A stretch of 64,000 nt of DNA from QWHO01 sp039809865 (GCA_039809865.1 JBDHVW010000005.1:62001-126000), one strand, 5' to 3'. Positions 39,707 to 48,881 are shown, numbered from the stretch's first letter. The notes: generated from the sequence alone by a model not told the origin. Translations and numbers: made by a program.

Positions 39707-40881
39707 AGCGGCCCGAAGGTCGCCAGCATCACCAGGCCGACCAGCACTCCCATGAAGCTCAGAAGAAGCGGCTCCAGGGCCGTCACGGCCGCCTCCAGGA
39801 AACGCGTGACCTGCATGTCGGAATACTCGGCCACCTTGGCCAGCATCGCGCTCAGACGGCCCGAGGCCTCGCCGGCCGCGGTCATGTGCACGACCTCGGG
39901 CGGAAAATAGCCGCTGGCTGCCAGCGCCGCCGACAATCCCTCGCCCTCGGTGAGACGCGCGCGCGCGAGCTCCAGGGCCTCGCGCGCCATCGGGCTGGCG
40001 GTCGTGCCTGCCGCCAGGGCCAGGCTCTTGTCCACGCGCAATCCGCTGTTGGCCAGCACGGCCAGGATGCGGCAGATGCGGGCCGACTCGGCGCGGCGCA
40101 GCAGGGGCCCGACCACCGCAAAGCCCAGCAGGGAGCGCTCCAGAGCCGGGCGCAACGCCGGTTGCCGCCAGGCCCAGGTCAGCGAGCCTACCAGCATCGT
40201 CGGTAAGACCAGCACCAGTACGGGAACGATCGGTTGCTGCATCCACCGTAGCGAGGCGCCCAGGCTGCCCATGGCCGCGATGACGTGACCCATGACGGCG
40301 GTCAGCAGCGAGGCCGCTACCAGCATGGCCACCGCCACCCCCACCGGGTAGCTCAATTTGGCGGTCACCTGCTGCCGGAAAGCCAGCTCCATCTCCTCCA
40401 GGCGCGCCAGGCGCTCGAGCAGGACTCCCAGCATCCCCGACTCCTCGCCGGCCTTCACCACGCCGACCTGGAGCGGAGCGAACAGACCCGACTGGCCCAT
40501 CGCGTGACTCAGTGATGCCCCCTGCGAGAGCTGCCCCGAGAGCGCCTCCAGAGCGGCCTTCTCGCGGGGCGTCTCCGCCTGGGCGGCCAGGCAGCCCATC
40601 GCGCGATAGAGCGTGATGCCCGAGCCGAACATCAGCGCCAGCTGGCGGAACAGCACGGCCAGGCGCATCCCGCGCAGACGCCGGCCCGGGCGGGCCACCA
40701 CCGCGGGGGCGGCGGTGGGCGTGGTCACGATCCGGGCAGCGGCCCGCTCCTCGCGCAGCTCGAGCACCATCAGGCCGCGCTGGGTCAGCACGCGGGTCGC
40801 CTCTTGCAGCGTGCCCGCCTCCAGGCGGCCCTCCGAGAGGGCCCCGCGAGCGCCCGAGGCGCGGTACGAGAAGAGCGCCAC
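39682..40881 (-). CDS. Type II secretion/type IV pilus inner-membrane protein (GspF/PilC-like)
   Basis: 399 residues from the GTG at 40881, one base after the kinase stop. Two T2SS-F domains with three membrane helices: about 90-215 (LAVLFRQLALMFGSGITLYRAM, VGVVKAGEESGMLGVLLERL) and 290-395 (ARICRILAVLANSGLRVDKSLALA, HMTAAGEASGRLSAML). The E-x-x-x-x-L pattern after GE is standard. No GspE/PilB ATPase or pilins are in the window, so the rest of the machine is elsewhere. An orphan gspF next to a kinase is unusual. Confidence 0.88.
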   Translation of the reverse strand: MALFSYRASGARGALSEGRLEAGTLQEATRVLTQRGLMVLELREERAAARIVTTPTAAPAVVARPGRRLRGMRLAVLFRQLALMFGSGITLYRAMGCLAAQAETPREKAALEALSGQLSQGASLSHAMGQSGLFAPLQVGVVKAGEESGMLGVLLERLARLEEMELAFRQQVTAKLSYPVGVAVAMLVAASLLTAVMGHVIAAMGSLGASLRWMQQPIVPVLVLVLPTMLVGSLTWAWRQPALRPALERSLLGFAVVGPLLRRAESARICRILAVLANSGLRVDKSLALAAGTTASPMAREALELARARLTEGEGLSAALAASGYFPPEVVHMTAAGEASGRLSAMLAKVAEYSDMQVTRFLEAAVTALEPLLLSFMGVLVGLVMLATFGPLYGALDRL

Positions 40882-40882
40882 G

Positions 40883-42130
40883 CTAGCCGAGCCTCCGCAG
40901 CACCGTGGCGGCATCGGCCGGCCGCAGCGCCGGGTCGGGCCGCAGCAGCTCCATCACCAGGTCGCTCAACTTGCGGGCCAGCATCGGATTGAGCTCCTGG
41001 GGCGAGGGCGGAACCGTACTGCTCTTGGCCAGGAACAGCTTGACCGCGTCGCGCTCTTGCCAGGGCAGTCGTCCGGTCAGCATCTGGTAGAGCAGCACCC
41101 CCATTGCGAAAAGATCGGCGCGACCGTCCACCGTGTGGCTGTCGATCTGCTCGGGTGCGGCGTAGGCGGGCGTCCCCATCAACTGGTCGGGAGCGGTCAT
41201 GGTGGTCTTCCGGTCGTGGCGGGCCAGCCCGAAGTCGAGCAGGCGCGCCCCTGTGGCTGTCAGGATCACGTTGGCGGCCGACAGGTCCCGATGCACGACC
41301 CCCGCCCCGTGGGCGTAGTCCAGGGCCTGCAAGAGCTCGCGGGCGATGCGCATCGATTCTTCAGGCGCCAGAGCCCCCCGCTCCAGCCGATCCTGCAGGC
41401 TCACTCCCTCCACCGGCTCGAGCACCATATAGGCCGGGTCGACCGAGTAATCGAGGAGCCGTACGATGCCCGGGTGGCGCAGCTCGCGCAAGATCTCGCA
41501 TTCGCGCTCGAAGCGCGGCGAGGGATGGGTCGGGATCTTGAGCGCATAGCGGTCGCCGAACTCGTCCTCGCTCAGGAAGACCGTGGCGTTGCCACCCTGG
41601 CCCAGGCGCCGGACGATGCGATACTTGCCCAGGCGCAGCGGGTCGCCGGTGCGTGACTCGGCGACGAGGGCCCGCAGCTCGGCCTCGTCGCGCTCCACCT
41701 CGAGGTGCAGCGCCTGGACGCGCGTGTCGCGCACCCGTCGCGAGAGCGAAACCCACACGCCAAACGCCAGCAGCCCGACCAGCCCCAGGCCGACCTCCAG
41801 GATGCGGGTCCAATCCAGCTCGACAGCCGTCACCAGGGTGATGTGGGCGTCCGGCTGCACGCGCACCTGGGCGGCCCGGAAGGTGCGGAAGAAGTCGATG
41901 CGCCCGCGCACCTCCACGTCGGCCAGCGAGCCGATCGGGAGGTTGATGCGGGTGGGGGTGACCAGGTCGCTGCGGCGAAACGGCTGGTCGGAGGGCTGTC
42001 CCTCGGGATAGAGGCGGAACCACAGCGTTCCCTCGCGGTCGGAGATGACGAACGCGGTGCTGGGACCGGTGGGGTCCAGGGCATGATCGACCGGCGGCGG
42101 CCCGCATCCCGTCAGGAGCATCAGGCACAC
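40883..42130 (-). CDS. Lipoprotein-like Ser/Thr protein kinase with extracytoplasmic N-terminus
   Basis: 415 residues from the GTG at 42130. LMLLTGC is a lipobox-like stretch, and a CTG at 42157 would give a full lipoprotein signal (MTRAALHALVCLMLLTGC). About 20-105 is a small beta domain, 108-130 a membrane helix, 168-413 the kinase: GQGGNATVFL, Lys in YALKIP, catalytic HRDLSAANVIL near 278 (Ser replaces the usual Lys two after Asp) and DFGLAR near 298. The substitution occurs in some active kinases but deserves testing. It lies between a cyclase gene and gspF on one strand. Confidence 0.85.
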   Translation of the reverse strand: MCLMLLTGCGPPPVDHALDPTGPSTAFVISDREGTLWFRLYPEGQPSDQPFRRSDLVTPTRINLPIGSLADVEVRGRIDFFRTFRAAQVRVQPDAHITLVTAVELDWTRILEVGLGLVGLLAFGVWVSLSRRVRDTRVQALHLEVERDEAELRALVAESRTGDPLRLGKYRIVRRLGQGGNATVFLSEDEFGDRYALKIPTHPSPRFERECEILRELRHPGIVRLLDYSVDPAYMVLEPVEGVSLQDRLERGALAPEESMRIARELLQALDYAHGAGVVHRDLSAANVILTATGARLLDFGLARHDRKTTMTAPDQLMGTPAYAAPEQIDSHTVDGRADLFAMGVLLYQMLTGRLPWQERDAVKLFLAKSSTVPPSPQELNPMLARKLSDLVMELLRPDPALRPADAATVLRRLG

Positions 42131-42173
42131 CAGAGCGTGGAGCGCTGCCCGAGTCAGGTTTCCAAGGCCGATG

Positions 42174-43310
42174 TCACACGGCCCAGAGCGAAACCGGATT
42201 GGACTTGCCGGCCAGAACCTCTGTCCCCAGGTTGGTGCCTCCTGTCAGGCCGCTGGCGCGGTAAGTCTCCTCATCGACCAGCACCACGGCCCCCTTCGTT
42301 TTGGTGAGCTTCTCGAGGCGGGCGGCCGTGTTCACGGGGTCGCCCACGACCGTGTAATCTCTTCTCTGAGCTCCCCCGAGATCCCCCACGACCGCTTCTC
42401 CGGTAGCCATTCCGACGCCGAAACGCAGACCTCCTCTGGCTTGGAGACGTTGAACCAGATTCCTGGCACATTGAATCGCCTTCTGCTCCTGGCGCTCCAT
42501 GGGCAGAGGCGCCCCGAAGACCGCCAGCAAGCCGTCCCCGAGGAACGACAGAATTGTCCCCCGGTGGGCGAACAAAACCTCGAGCATCTCCTCGTAGTAT
42601 CCGTTCAGCACGTCGAGAAGCTCGGCGGGAGGCAGTTGCTCGGCCAGCGACGAGAATCCCCGCAGGTCCACGAACATGACCGTGACCCGCCGGCGCTGGG
42701 CCGTGAGCGCGTCGTGGGGCCGCGCCAGCAGCTCTTTCACCACTTCCGGGCTCACGTAGCGGCTGAACAGCTGGGCCAGACGGTTTTTCTCCTGGGTGAG
42801 CCGGGCGCGATCGATGCTGTTGGCGGCCTGGTCGGCGAAGGTCTTGAGGAACTCCAGGTCATCGGCCTCGAACGCGCCCAGGCGCAGGCGGTTGTCCACG
42901 TAGAGCACCCCGATCGCCTGTCCGCCCACCACCACCGGGGCGCACATCACCGCCCGCAGCCCCAGCTCGTGAACGCTGACCGAGAACTCGAAGCGCTCGT
43001 CATCCTGGGCATTCGAGGTCAGCACCGCCTCACGCGTGCGGAAGGTCTCGAAGATGATGCTGCGGCTCACCTGGAACTCGCCCTCGAAGAGCGATTCCTT
43101 CGAGAAGTTCCGCGCCGTGTGGAACTCCAGCGCCCCGCTCACGGGGTCGACCAGCATGAGGAAGCCCCGCTCGGCCCCGACCAGCTCGAGCAGGTGATCC
43201 ATCAGGATCTCCTCGAGCACGGCGAGGTCATTGAGATGGGTGGTGATGTGGATCACCCTCGCCAGGATCTTCAGGCGATCCTCGGGGTGCGGGACGCGCT
43301 CGGGGATCAA
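42174..43310 (-). CDS. GAF-domain class III nucleotidyl cyclase
   Basis: 378 residues from a TTG that overlaps the secF stop as TTGA. About 20-165 is a GAF sensor (DHLLELVGAERGFLMLVDP, APVVVGGQAIGVLYVDN). About 190-370 is the cyclase: metal Asp in MFVDLRG and LGDGLLAVFG, catalytic NTAAR. The adenine-selecting Lys seen as DKFIGD/VKTLGD in adenylate cyclases is Ser (TILSFLGD), so nucleotide preference is uncertain. Soluble. The longer frame upstream only shadows secF. Confidence 0.88.
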   Translation of the reverse strand: MIPERVPHPEDRLKILARVIHITTHLNDLAVLEEILMDHLLELVGAERGFLMLVDPVSGALEFHTARNFSKESLFEGEFQVSRSIIFETFRTREAVLTSNAQDDERFEFSVSVHELGLRAVMCAPVVVGGQAIGVLYVDNRLRLGAFEADDLEFLKTFADQAANSIDRARLTQEKNRLAQLFSRYVSPEVVKELLARPHDALTAQRRRVTVMFVDLRGFSSLAEQLPPAELLDVLNGYYEEMLEVLFAHRGTILSFLGDGLLAVFGAPLPMERQEQKAIQCARNLVQRLQARGGLRFGVGMATGEAVVGDLGGAQRRDYTVVGDPVNTAARLEKLTKTKGAVVLVDEETYRASGLTGGTNLGTEVLAGKSNPVSLWAV

Positions 43311-44500
43311 CGCTCGCGGCGGCGATTCCGGCGACCGGGCTTCTTGGCGCCCAGCATGGCGCGCTCCACCTCGTCCATCTCCTCGTAAGCCTTCTCGGGC
43401 ACTTTCTCGCGCTGCTTGCGCTCGCCCACCTTCTGCTCGGCCAGCTCGCGGCGCTGGGCCAGCTTCTCTTTCTCTTTCTTGACGGCCCAGGCGTCGATCT
43501 CGATCAGGAGCGGCGAAGCCACGCAGATCGAGGAGTAGGCGCCGCTGATGATGCCCACCAGCAGGGCGAAGGCGAAGTTCTGCAGCGTGGAGCCGCCGAA
43601 GAAGTAGATGGCCAGCAGGGTCAGCACCGGCGTCAGGGTGGTGTTGATCGAGCGGGTCATCGTCTGGTTCACCGAGAGATTGACCACTTCGGGGAAGCTG
43701 GCATTCTTGGTGACGCGCAGGTTCTCGCGGATGCGGTCGAAGATGACCACCGAGTCCATCACCGAGTAACCGGTCACGGTCAGCAGGGCCGCGATGAACG
43801 GCGAGTCGACCTGGCGACCGGCCAGCGCGTAGAGGCCCACCATGATGATGACGTCGTGGATCAGCGCCACGTCGGCCGCGATGCCGAAGCGCATCTGGCC
43901 GCCGAAGCGGAAATAGATGTAGATCAGCTGCAGGCCCAGCGTGATGACCAGGGCCATGATGGCGTTCATCTGCAGCTCGCCGGTGATGGTCGAGCCGATG
44001 CGCTCCTCGCGCAGCTCGGTCATCTGGAGCTTCTCGCTCAGGACCTGCACCACCACCTGGGTCTGCTCGGCGGAAAGGCTGGGCTCGTTGCCCTCTTTCT
44101 TCATGCGGAGGATGACCTTCTGGGCCGGCGAGCCGTCCTTGCCGAGGGCGGGGATCATGTCGGCCGAGACCTGCACCTGGAGGTCGGCCACCGGCACGCT
44201 GCCGGGGCTCTTGCCATCCACGCGCGGGTCGTTCATGGCGTCGCGCACCTGGTTGGGCTCGACGATCTTGGGAGAGGCCAGCTCGACCAGCGTGCCGCCC
44301 GTGAAATCCAACCCCAGAGCCACACCGCGGAAGAGGATGCCGCCCAGCGCGATCAGGGTGACCGCGACGCTGAAGTAGTAGAAATACTTCCGCTTGCCCA
44401 TCAGGTCGCGGGTCTTCTTGCGGAAGGACTGACCCCAGATCACGAATCCGACCAGGAAGATGACCCACAGGGCGACTTCGACGTACTTGAGGTTGTCCAT
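43307..44500 (-). CDS. secF: Protein translocase subunit SecF
   Basis: 397 residues. N-terminal helix, GLDFTGGTLVEL near 65 (SecD/F signature), periplasmic P1 domain, then helices with FRFGGQMRFGIAADVALIHDVIIMVG near 210, YSVMDSVVIFDRIREN near 262 and TLQNFAFALLVGIISGAYSS near 325. The C-terminus has an extra Lys/Arg/Glu-rich tail of about 55 residues. Works with SecD to power late steps of Sec export using the proton gradient. It starts 2 bases after the secD stop. Confidence 0.95.
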   Translation of the reverse strand: MDNLKYVEVALWVIFLVGFVIWGQSFRKKTRDLMGKRKYFYYFSVAVTLIALGGILFRGVALGLDFTGGTLVELASPKIVEPNQVRDAMNDPRVDGKSPGSVPVADLQVQVSADMIPALGKDGSPAQKVILRMKKEGNEPSLSAEQTQVVVQVLSEKLQMTELREERIGSTITGELQMNAIMALVITLGLQLIYIYFRFGGQMRFGIAADVALIHDVIIMVGLYALAGRQVDSPFIAALLTVTGYSVMDSVVIFDRIRENLRVTKNASFPEVVNLSVNQTMTRSINTTLTPVLTLLAIYFFGGSTLQNFAFALLVGIISGAYSSICVASPLLIEIDAWAVKKEKEKLAQRRELAEQKVGERKQREKVPEKAYEEMDEVERAMLGAKKPGRRNRRRER

Positions 44501-44501
44501 A

Positions 44502-45830
44502 CTACTCTCCGAAGAGCCAGCGGCTCTTGATACCCAGGATATAGACGCAGAAATCCATCATCTGGCGCGTGATGTAAACGGCCGTGATGAGGCTCCAGGC
44601 CGTTCCCACCATCAGGGTGGCGCCGAAGCCCTTCACCGTGGCCGTTCCGAAGGCGTAGAGGATGAAGGCGCCGATGAACGTGGTCACGTGGCCGTCCAGA
44701 ATCGAGGACCAGGCGCGGGCGAAGCCCGTGTCGGTGGCATTGGTGATGGATTTCTTGTGCCACAGCTCCTCTTTGAGCCGCTCGAAGATCAGCACGTTGG
44801 CGTCCACCGCAATACCGATCGAGAGGATGAAGCCGGCGATGCCGGGCAGCGTGAGCACGAACTCCATCCCGGGGATGTTCATCGAGGCCAGCGTGATGAT
44901 GGCGTAGATGACCAGCGCCAGGCTGGCGCAGAACCCGGGCAACCGGTAGTAGAAGATCATGTAGAGCACGATGATCCCCAGACCGGCAGCGAAAGCCTCC
45001 ACGGAGGAGTCAAGCGACTCTTTACCCAGCGTGGGGCTGACGGTGAAGCTGGACAGCACCTTGACGTTCACCGGCAGCGTGCCGGAGTTGAGGTAGGTGG
45101 CCAGCTCCTGGGCCTGCTCCACGGTGAAGCTGCCGGAGATCTGCCCCCGGCCTCCCAGAATGGCTTCCTGCACGATCGGCTGGCGAGCCAGCTTGGCCTC
45201 GCGAGTCTCGCCCGGGCCCACGGGCTCGCCGTCGAAGAAGATGCCCAGCGGCTTGCCCACCATTCCGCGGGTGATCTCGCCGAAGATGTCGGCGCCCTTG
45301 TCGGTGAGCTCGAAGGCGACCACCCAGTTGTTGCCCATATTGGACTCGGGCATGGCCTTCTTGATGTACTTGCCGTCCAGCACGGTGACCCATTCAACCG
45401 TGCCCTTGGCGATGTTCTCGCGGCGCTGACGGAACTCGAGCTTGGCGACCTTCTGGACCATGGCCTCGGCCTTCTGGCTGTCGGTCATCTCGGGAATCTC
45501 GATGATCAAACGGTCCAGGCCCTCGGGAGTGATCTGAATCTCCAGCGTCCCGTCCGGATTGAGGCGGCGCTCGAAGACCTGGATGGTCTGACGCCGGACT
45601 TCCTCGGTGATGGGAATGATCTGCCCCTTCTCGTCGGGGGTGGGCACGAGCTGGACCGCGATGTGCGAGCCCGACCTCAGGTCCAGCCCGAGCTTGAGCC
45701 TCAGCTTGTGGTTGGCGGCGTCGTAAATGCCCGGAAACACCGGGTGGGCTTTACCGGGAAGCCCCCAAATACTGATGATGCAGGCCAGCGTAATGAGGGC
45801 CAGCTGAAGCAAGGTGTACTGATTTTTCAA
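44502..45830 (-). CDS. secD: Protein translocase subunit SecD
   Basis: 442 residues from the TTG at 45830, which has GGAGAG at the right distance and gives a typical SecD N-terminus (MKNQYTLLQLALITLACI). An ATG at 45881 would add 17 residues with no ribosome-binding site. Key segments are KLGLDLRSGSHIAVQL near 50, the P1 head, GFILSIGIAVDANVLIFERLKEEL, FARAWSSILDGHVTTFIGAFILYAFGT and the last helices. Length fits the short SecD type that needs separate SecF. Confidence 0.94.
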   Translation of the reverse strand: MKNQYTLLQLALITLACIISIWGLPGKAHPVFPGIYDAANHKLRLKLGLDLRSGSHIAVQLVPTPDEKGQIIPITEEVRRQTIQVFERRLNPDGTLEIQITPEGLDRLIIEIPEMTDSQKAEAMVQKVAKLEFRQRRENIAKGTVEWVTVLDGKYIKKAMPESNMGNNWVVAFELTDKGADIFGEITRGMVGKPLGIFFDGEPVGPGETREAKLARQPIVQEAILGGRGQISGSFTVEQAQELATYLNSGTLPVNVKVLSSFTVSPTLGKESLDSSVEAFAAGLGIIVLYMIFYYRLPGFCASLALVIYAIITLASMNIPGMEFVLTLPGIAGFILSIGIAVDANVLIFERLKEELWHKKSITNATDTGFARAWSSILDGHVTTFIGAFILYAFGTATVKGFGATLMVGTAWSLITAVYITRQMMDFCVYILGIKSRWLFGE

Positions 45831-45918
45831 GGCTATCTCTCCGAGACTCGGGTCCGCAGGGTAGTTTAGGCGGATGCCCATGTTGCGTCAAGAGTAGGAA
45901 GAGAAAAAGGACCCTGTG

Positions 45919-45927
45919 TGGTATAAT
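45919..45927 (+). promoter_or_regulatory. Extended -10 promoter giving a near-leaderless mRNA
   Basis: TGGTATAAT combines a perfect TATAAT (45922-45927) with the extended -10 TGn. The expected start point (about 45933-45935) is only 5-7 bases before the ATG at 45940. No clear -35 or Shine-Dalgarno is present. Confidence 0.65.
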
Positions 45928-45939
45928 GGTAAGCGAGTC

Positions 45940-47265
45940 ATGCTCGAACCCTCACGTAACTCGAGTCAAGATCTCCAGTGGCGCGATCTGCTTCCCCTGG
46001 AGTCCGGGCACCGACGAGAGGTCGGACGGAGTCTCCCCCCCGAGGGTCAGACTGTCCTTCTCGATCAGGCGCTCGCGCATGTCGACGTGCTCATGGCCCA
46101 GGGCCACCGCACCGCCGCGCGGCGCTGGCTGATGATGGCCGAGGAGGTGGTGGCCGAGAACACCGAGCTCCTGTACCGCGTCGAGCGCAAGCGCATCCGC
46201 TGGCTCGAGGCCGAGGGCCTGCAAGAGGAGGCCATCCTCAGCATGCGCGAGCTGTTCGAGCGCTACCGTCGTTCCCGGGCCAAGCCTTTGCGCGCCGCCG
46301 AGCTGTGCATGGAGCTGGGAATCCTGCTGGACCGCAAGGGCGAGAAGCAAGAGGCGCTGCGTCTCTTTCGCAATGCGGCTTCCCGCTACGAGCGGCTGGA
46401 TCATCCCTACAACCGCGCCGCGGCGCTGTTCAATACCGCCAGCGTGCTCTACGATTTGAAACGGGTGGCGGACTCCATCCGGACCTGCCATAAGGCCCTC
46501 GACGAGGGCGGCTCGGGCCACCTCGAGCTGGAGACGCACGTCACGCTGCAACTGGCCAATTCTTACGAGTCGCGCTCGGATACCGACTCAGCCCGCGAAT
46601 GGTATCGCTACGCCTCCGAGGGCTATCGCCGGATGAACAACCGGCGTCAGGAGTCGGACATTCTCTACCGTCTGGGCTGGATGGCCCTCAAGTCGGCCGC
46701 GGACTCGCGCGACGAAGAGGCGCGCCAGGTGCAGTTCGAGCAGGCTTCCGCCTTCCTCGAGCGGGCGTTGCGTCTCAAGCGCGAGCACGACTACGGGCTG
46801 GGCCTGGCTCGCTATCACCTGCACCAGGCCGAGACCTGCCGGGCCTCCGACCTGATCACCTCGGCCCGCCAGCATTATCTTTCCGGCCTCGGCCTGGCGC
46901 TCGCGCTTGGCGAGGACGGAATCTCCTCGCGCTGCCGCATGGGTCTCTATTTGCTCACCGAGCGCCAGGATCAGGCTCTGCCCCGCTTTCTGCGCCTGAC
47001 CCCCGAGCGTGACGAGCGGGTGGAGGCCTCCATCGAGCGCGGGCGCAACGGCGTCTACTCCGAGCAGACCGGCGAGGGAACGCGCACGGCGCTCTGGCGC
47101 CAGTCGGGCGGCACGGACAATCCGGCGATCGACCGCACCTTCCTGGCGCGCTTGCTCAACGATCTTTCCCGCGTGTGGCGCCGCAATTCTACCGAGGGCC
47201 ACGACCAGCTCAAGCGGCAGGGCCGCGAGGTGGAGCAGTGGCAGAACCGCAGCAAGAAGCGATAG
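45940..47265 (+). CDS. TPR/helical-repeat protein
   Basis: 441 residues from the ATG at 45940, just downstream of a strong extended -10. All-helical with TPR pairs from about 45 to 340 (AELCMELGILLDRKGEKQEALRLF, NRAAALFNTASVLYDLKRVADSI, DILYRLGWMALKSA...). The last 90 residues are charged and polar with a Lys/Arg end. No membrane segment. Role unknown; TPR arrays bind partner proteins. The following gene begins 50 bases later behind a small hairpin. Confidence 0.75.
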   Translation: MLEPSRNSSQDLQWRDLLPLESGHRREVGRSLPPEGQTVLLDQALAHVDVLMAQGHRTAARRWLMMAEEVVAENTELLYRVERKRIRWLEAEGLQEEAILSMRELFERYRRSRAKPLRAAELCMELGILLDRKGEKQEALRLFRNAASRYERLDHPYNRAAALFNTASVLYDLKRVADSIRTCHKALDEGGSGHLELETHVTLQLANSYESRSDTDSAREWYRYASEGYRRMNNRRQESDILYRLGWMALKSAADSRDEEARQVQFEQASAFLERALRLKREHDYGLGLARYHLHQAETCRASDLITSARQHYLSGLGLALALGEDGISSRCRMGLYLLTERQDQALPRFLRLTPERDERVEASIERGRNGVYSEQTGEGTRTALWRQSGGTDNPAIDRTFLARLLNDLSRVWRRNSTEGHDQLKRQGREVEQWQNRSKKR

Positions 47266-47289
47266 GAATTCTTCTCAAGTAGCAGAAGG

Positions 47290-47311
47290 AGCCTCCCACC
47301 GTTTGGAGGTT
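47290..47311 (+). promoter_or_regulatory. Hairpin covering the ribosome-binding site of the NPCBM gene
   Basis: AGCCTCC (47290-47296) pairs with GGAGGTT (47305-47311) and would hide the GGAGG that serves the ATG at 47315. A following TTCTT could also make it a weak terminator. Confidence 0.4.
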
Positions 47312-47314
47312 CTT

Positions 47315-48004
47315 ATGTTGAGGCGTTTGCTGTTGGTGGGGCTGCTGGCCATGATTCTCGGGCCGGCCGTCGCCGAGGTCTCCCGATATCCGCTGGTGAG
47401 CATGGAGCGCGAGGCGTTCGAGAACGCCGTCTGGGACTACGGACGGGCCAAGATTGGTCACGAGACCGTGGTGGGGACCATCCAGGGGCTGGGAGGCTCG
47501 GCCGACGCCGTGATGACTTACAACCTCAAAGGCAAGTTCGAGTATTTCGAGGCCAGGGTGGGCTTCGTGGAGGGCACCCCCTCCGGTCGCGCGGCCGTCT
47601 TCGAGGTGTGGGCCGACGGGGTGTTGCTCTACAACACGCAAAGCCTGACTTCGGGCCAGGAACCCGAGCTGATCCGCGTGCCCGTGGCCAAGCGCCAGCT
47701 GATGCAACTGCGCATTCGCCCGGACAAATACGAGGGCACCCATGGCGCGGCCTGGGGCGAGCCGATGTTGATCAATGGCGCGGGCCCCGACTTCATGCAA
47801 GGCTTGACGATCAACAACAACGGCCGCATCACTCGCCTTTCGTCGGCCGGCAAGACTCGCGACGTGGAGGTGACCATTCCCCTGACGCCGGGCGAGCACG
47901 AGTACACCGTGAAGGTAAAGTACGACGAGAAAGCCGGCCGGGTGGACATCGAGACGGTGCCTGCCGGGGGCGGCTCGATGCCGCAGACCGTCCCGTTCAA
48001 ATAA
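47315..48004 (+). CDS. Exported NPCBM-like carbohydrate-binding domain protein
   Basis: 229 residues with a clear signal peptide (1-19, ends AVAEV). About 20-130 resembles the NPCBM/NEW2 module (SRYPLVSMEREAFENAVWDYGRAKIGHETVVGTIQGLGGSADAVMTYNL... VFEVWADGVLLY...). The remainder is a beta domain ending in a glycine-rich tail. Likely a periplasmic or surface glycan-binding protein. ATG preceded by GGAGG. Upstream in-frame sequence to 47009 shadows the TPR gene and is rejected. Confidence 0.75.
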   Translation: MLRRLLLVGLLAMILGPAVAEVSRYPLVSMEREAFENAVWDYGRAKIGHETVVGTIQGLGGSADAVMTYNLKGKFEYFEARVGFVEGTPSGRAAVFEVWADGVLLYNTQSLTSGQEPELIRVPVAKRQLMQLRIRPDKYEGTHGAAWGEPMLINGAGPDFMQGLTINNNGRITRLSSAGKTRDVEVTIPLTPGEHEYTVKVKYDEKAGRVDIETVPAGGGSMPQTVPFK

Positions 48005-48005
48005 G

Positions 48006-48881
48006 TTGACGACCGAGGTCGGTCTCACGGCCGTGATTCTGGCGGTGACCGGGGACCAGCCGCGCGTGCTGACGGTGCGTCAGGACGCCCTGCCTCAGGG
48101 CCCGCTCGACCCGGCCGGGGACAATACCCTGGAGAAGGCCCTGCGCCACTGGATCCGGGCCCAGACGGGCCTGGAAGTCGGCTACGTCGAGCAACTCTAC
48201 ACCTTTGCCGACCGCTATCGCGATCCCCGCGAGCGCGAGGGGGGGCCGCGAGCCGTTGCGGTGGCCTATCTGGCGCTCGTGCGCGAGACGAAGGTTTCCT
48301 CCGAAGCCCACTGGGAGGGCGTCTACCGCATCTTCCCCTGGGAAGATTGGCGCCAGGGACGTCCGTCGGTCATGGACGAGATCGAGCCGGCGCTCGAGCA
48401 GTGGGCCGGCTCGTCCGGAGCCCGTCGCGAGCGCGCTTCGATCGTGTTCGGAGCTCGCTGGGACGAAGAGCGCGTTCTGGAGCGCTTCGAGCTGCTGTAC
48501 GAAGCGGGTCTGGTGGGCGAGGCTCCTGGAGCCACCCTGCGGCCGGGTCGCACGATGGAAGCTGACCACCGCCGCATGCTGGCGACCGCGCTGGGGCGCA
48601 TGCGGGGCAAGATCAAGTATCGGCCGGTCATCTTCGAGTTGCTGCCGGAGGTCTTCACCCTTCTCCAACTGCAAGGCGCCGTGGAGGCCCTGGCCGGGGT
48701 GCGCCTGCACAAGCAGAATTTCCGGCGGCTGGTCGAGGGAGCGGGCCTGGTGGAGGGCACCGGCTCTTCCACCGCCACCCGCGGCCGGCCGGCCGAGCTC
48801 TTCCGATTTCGGCGCGAGGTCCTGACCGAGCGCCCAGCCCCGGGCGTGGCCCGCCTTACCCGATTGGAGAAGACTCGATGA
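48006..48881 (+). CDS. NrtR-like regulator: degenerate NUDIX plus winged helix
   Basis: 291 residues from a TTG one base after the previous stop. About 5-150 is a NUDIX fold, but the GX5EX7REUXEEXGU box has become GDNTLEKALRHWIRAQTGLE, lacking the catalytic Glu pair, as in NrtR-type ligand sensors. About 200-280 is a winged helix (VFTLLQLQGAVEAL...KQNFRRLVEGAGLVEGTG...GRPAELFRF). NrtR members bind ADP-ribose and repress NAD genes; the target here is unknown. The stop overlaps the S46 peptidase start (ATGA). Confidence 0.82.
   Translation: MTTEVGLTAVILAVTGDQPRVLTVRQDALPQGPLDPAGDNTLEKALRHWIRAQTGLEVGYVEQLYTFADRYRDPREREGGPRAVAVAYLALVRETKVSSEAHWEGVYRIFPWEDWRQGRPSVMDEIEPALEQWAGSSGARRERASIVFGARWDEERVLERFELLYEAGLVGEAPGATLRPGRTMEADHRRMLATALGRMRGKIKYRPVIFELLPEVFTLLQLQGAVEALAGVRLHKQNFRRLVEGAGLVEGTGSSTATRGRPAELFRFRREVLTERPAPGVARLTRLEKTR

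Noticed and set aside
43311..44468. Long N-terminal extension of the GAF-cyclase
   Set aside because: It lies inside secF in a different frame; the TTG at 43310 in TTGA gives a complete domain set.
45917..45960. tRNA-like D-arm (GTGGTATAATGGTAAGC)
   Set aside because: No pairing acceptor, anticodon or T arms follow; the stretch is better read as an extended -10 promoter and the start of a TPR gene.
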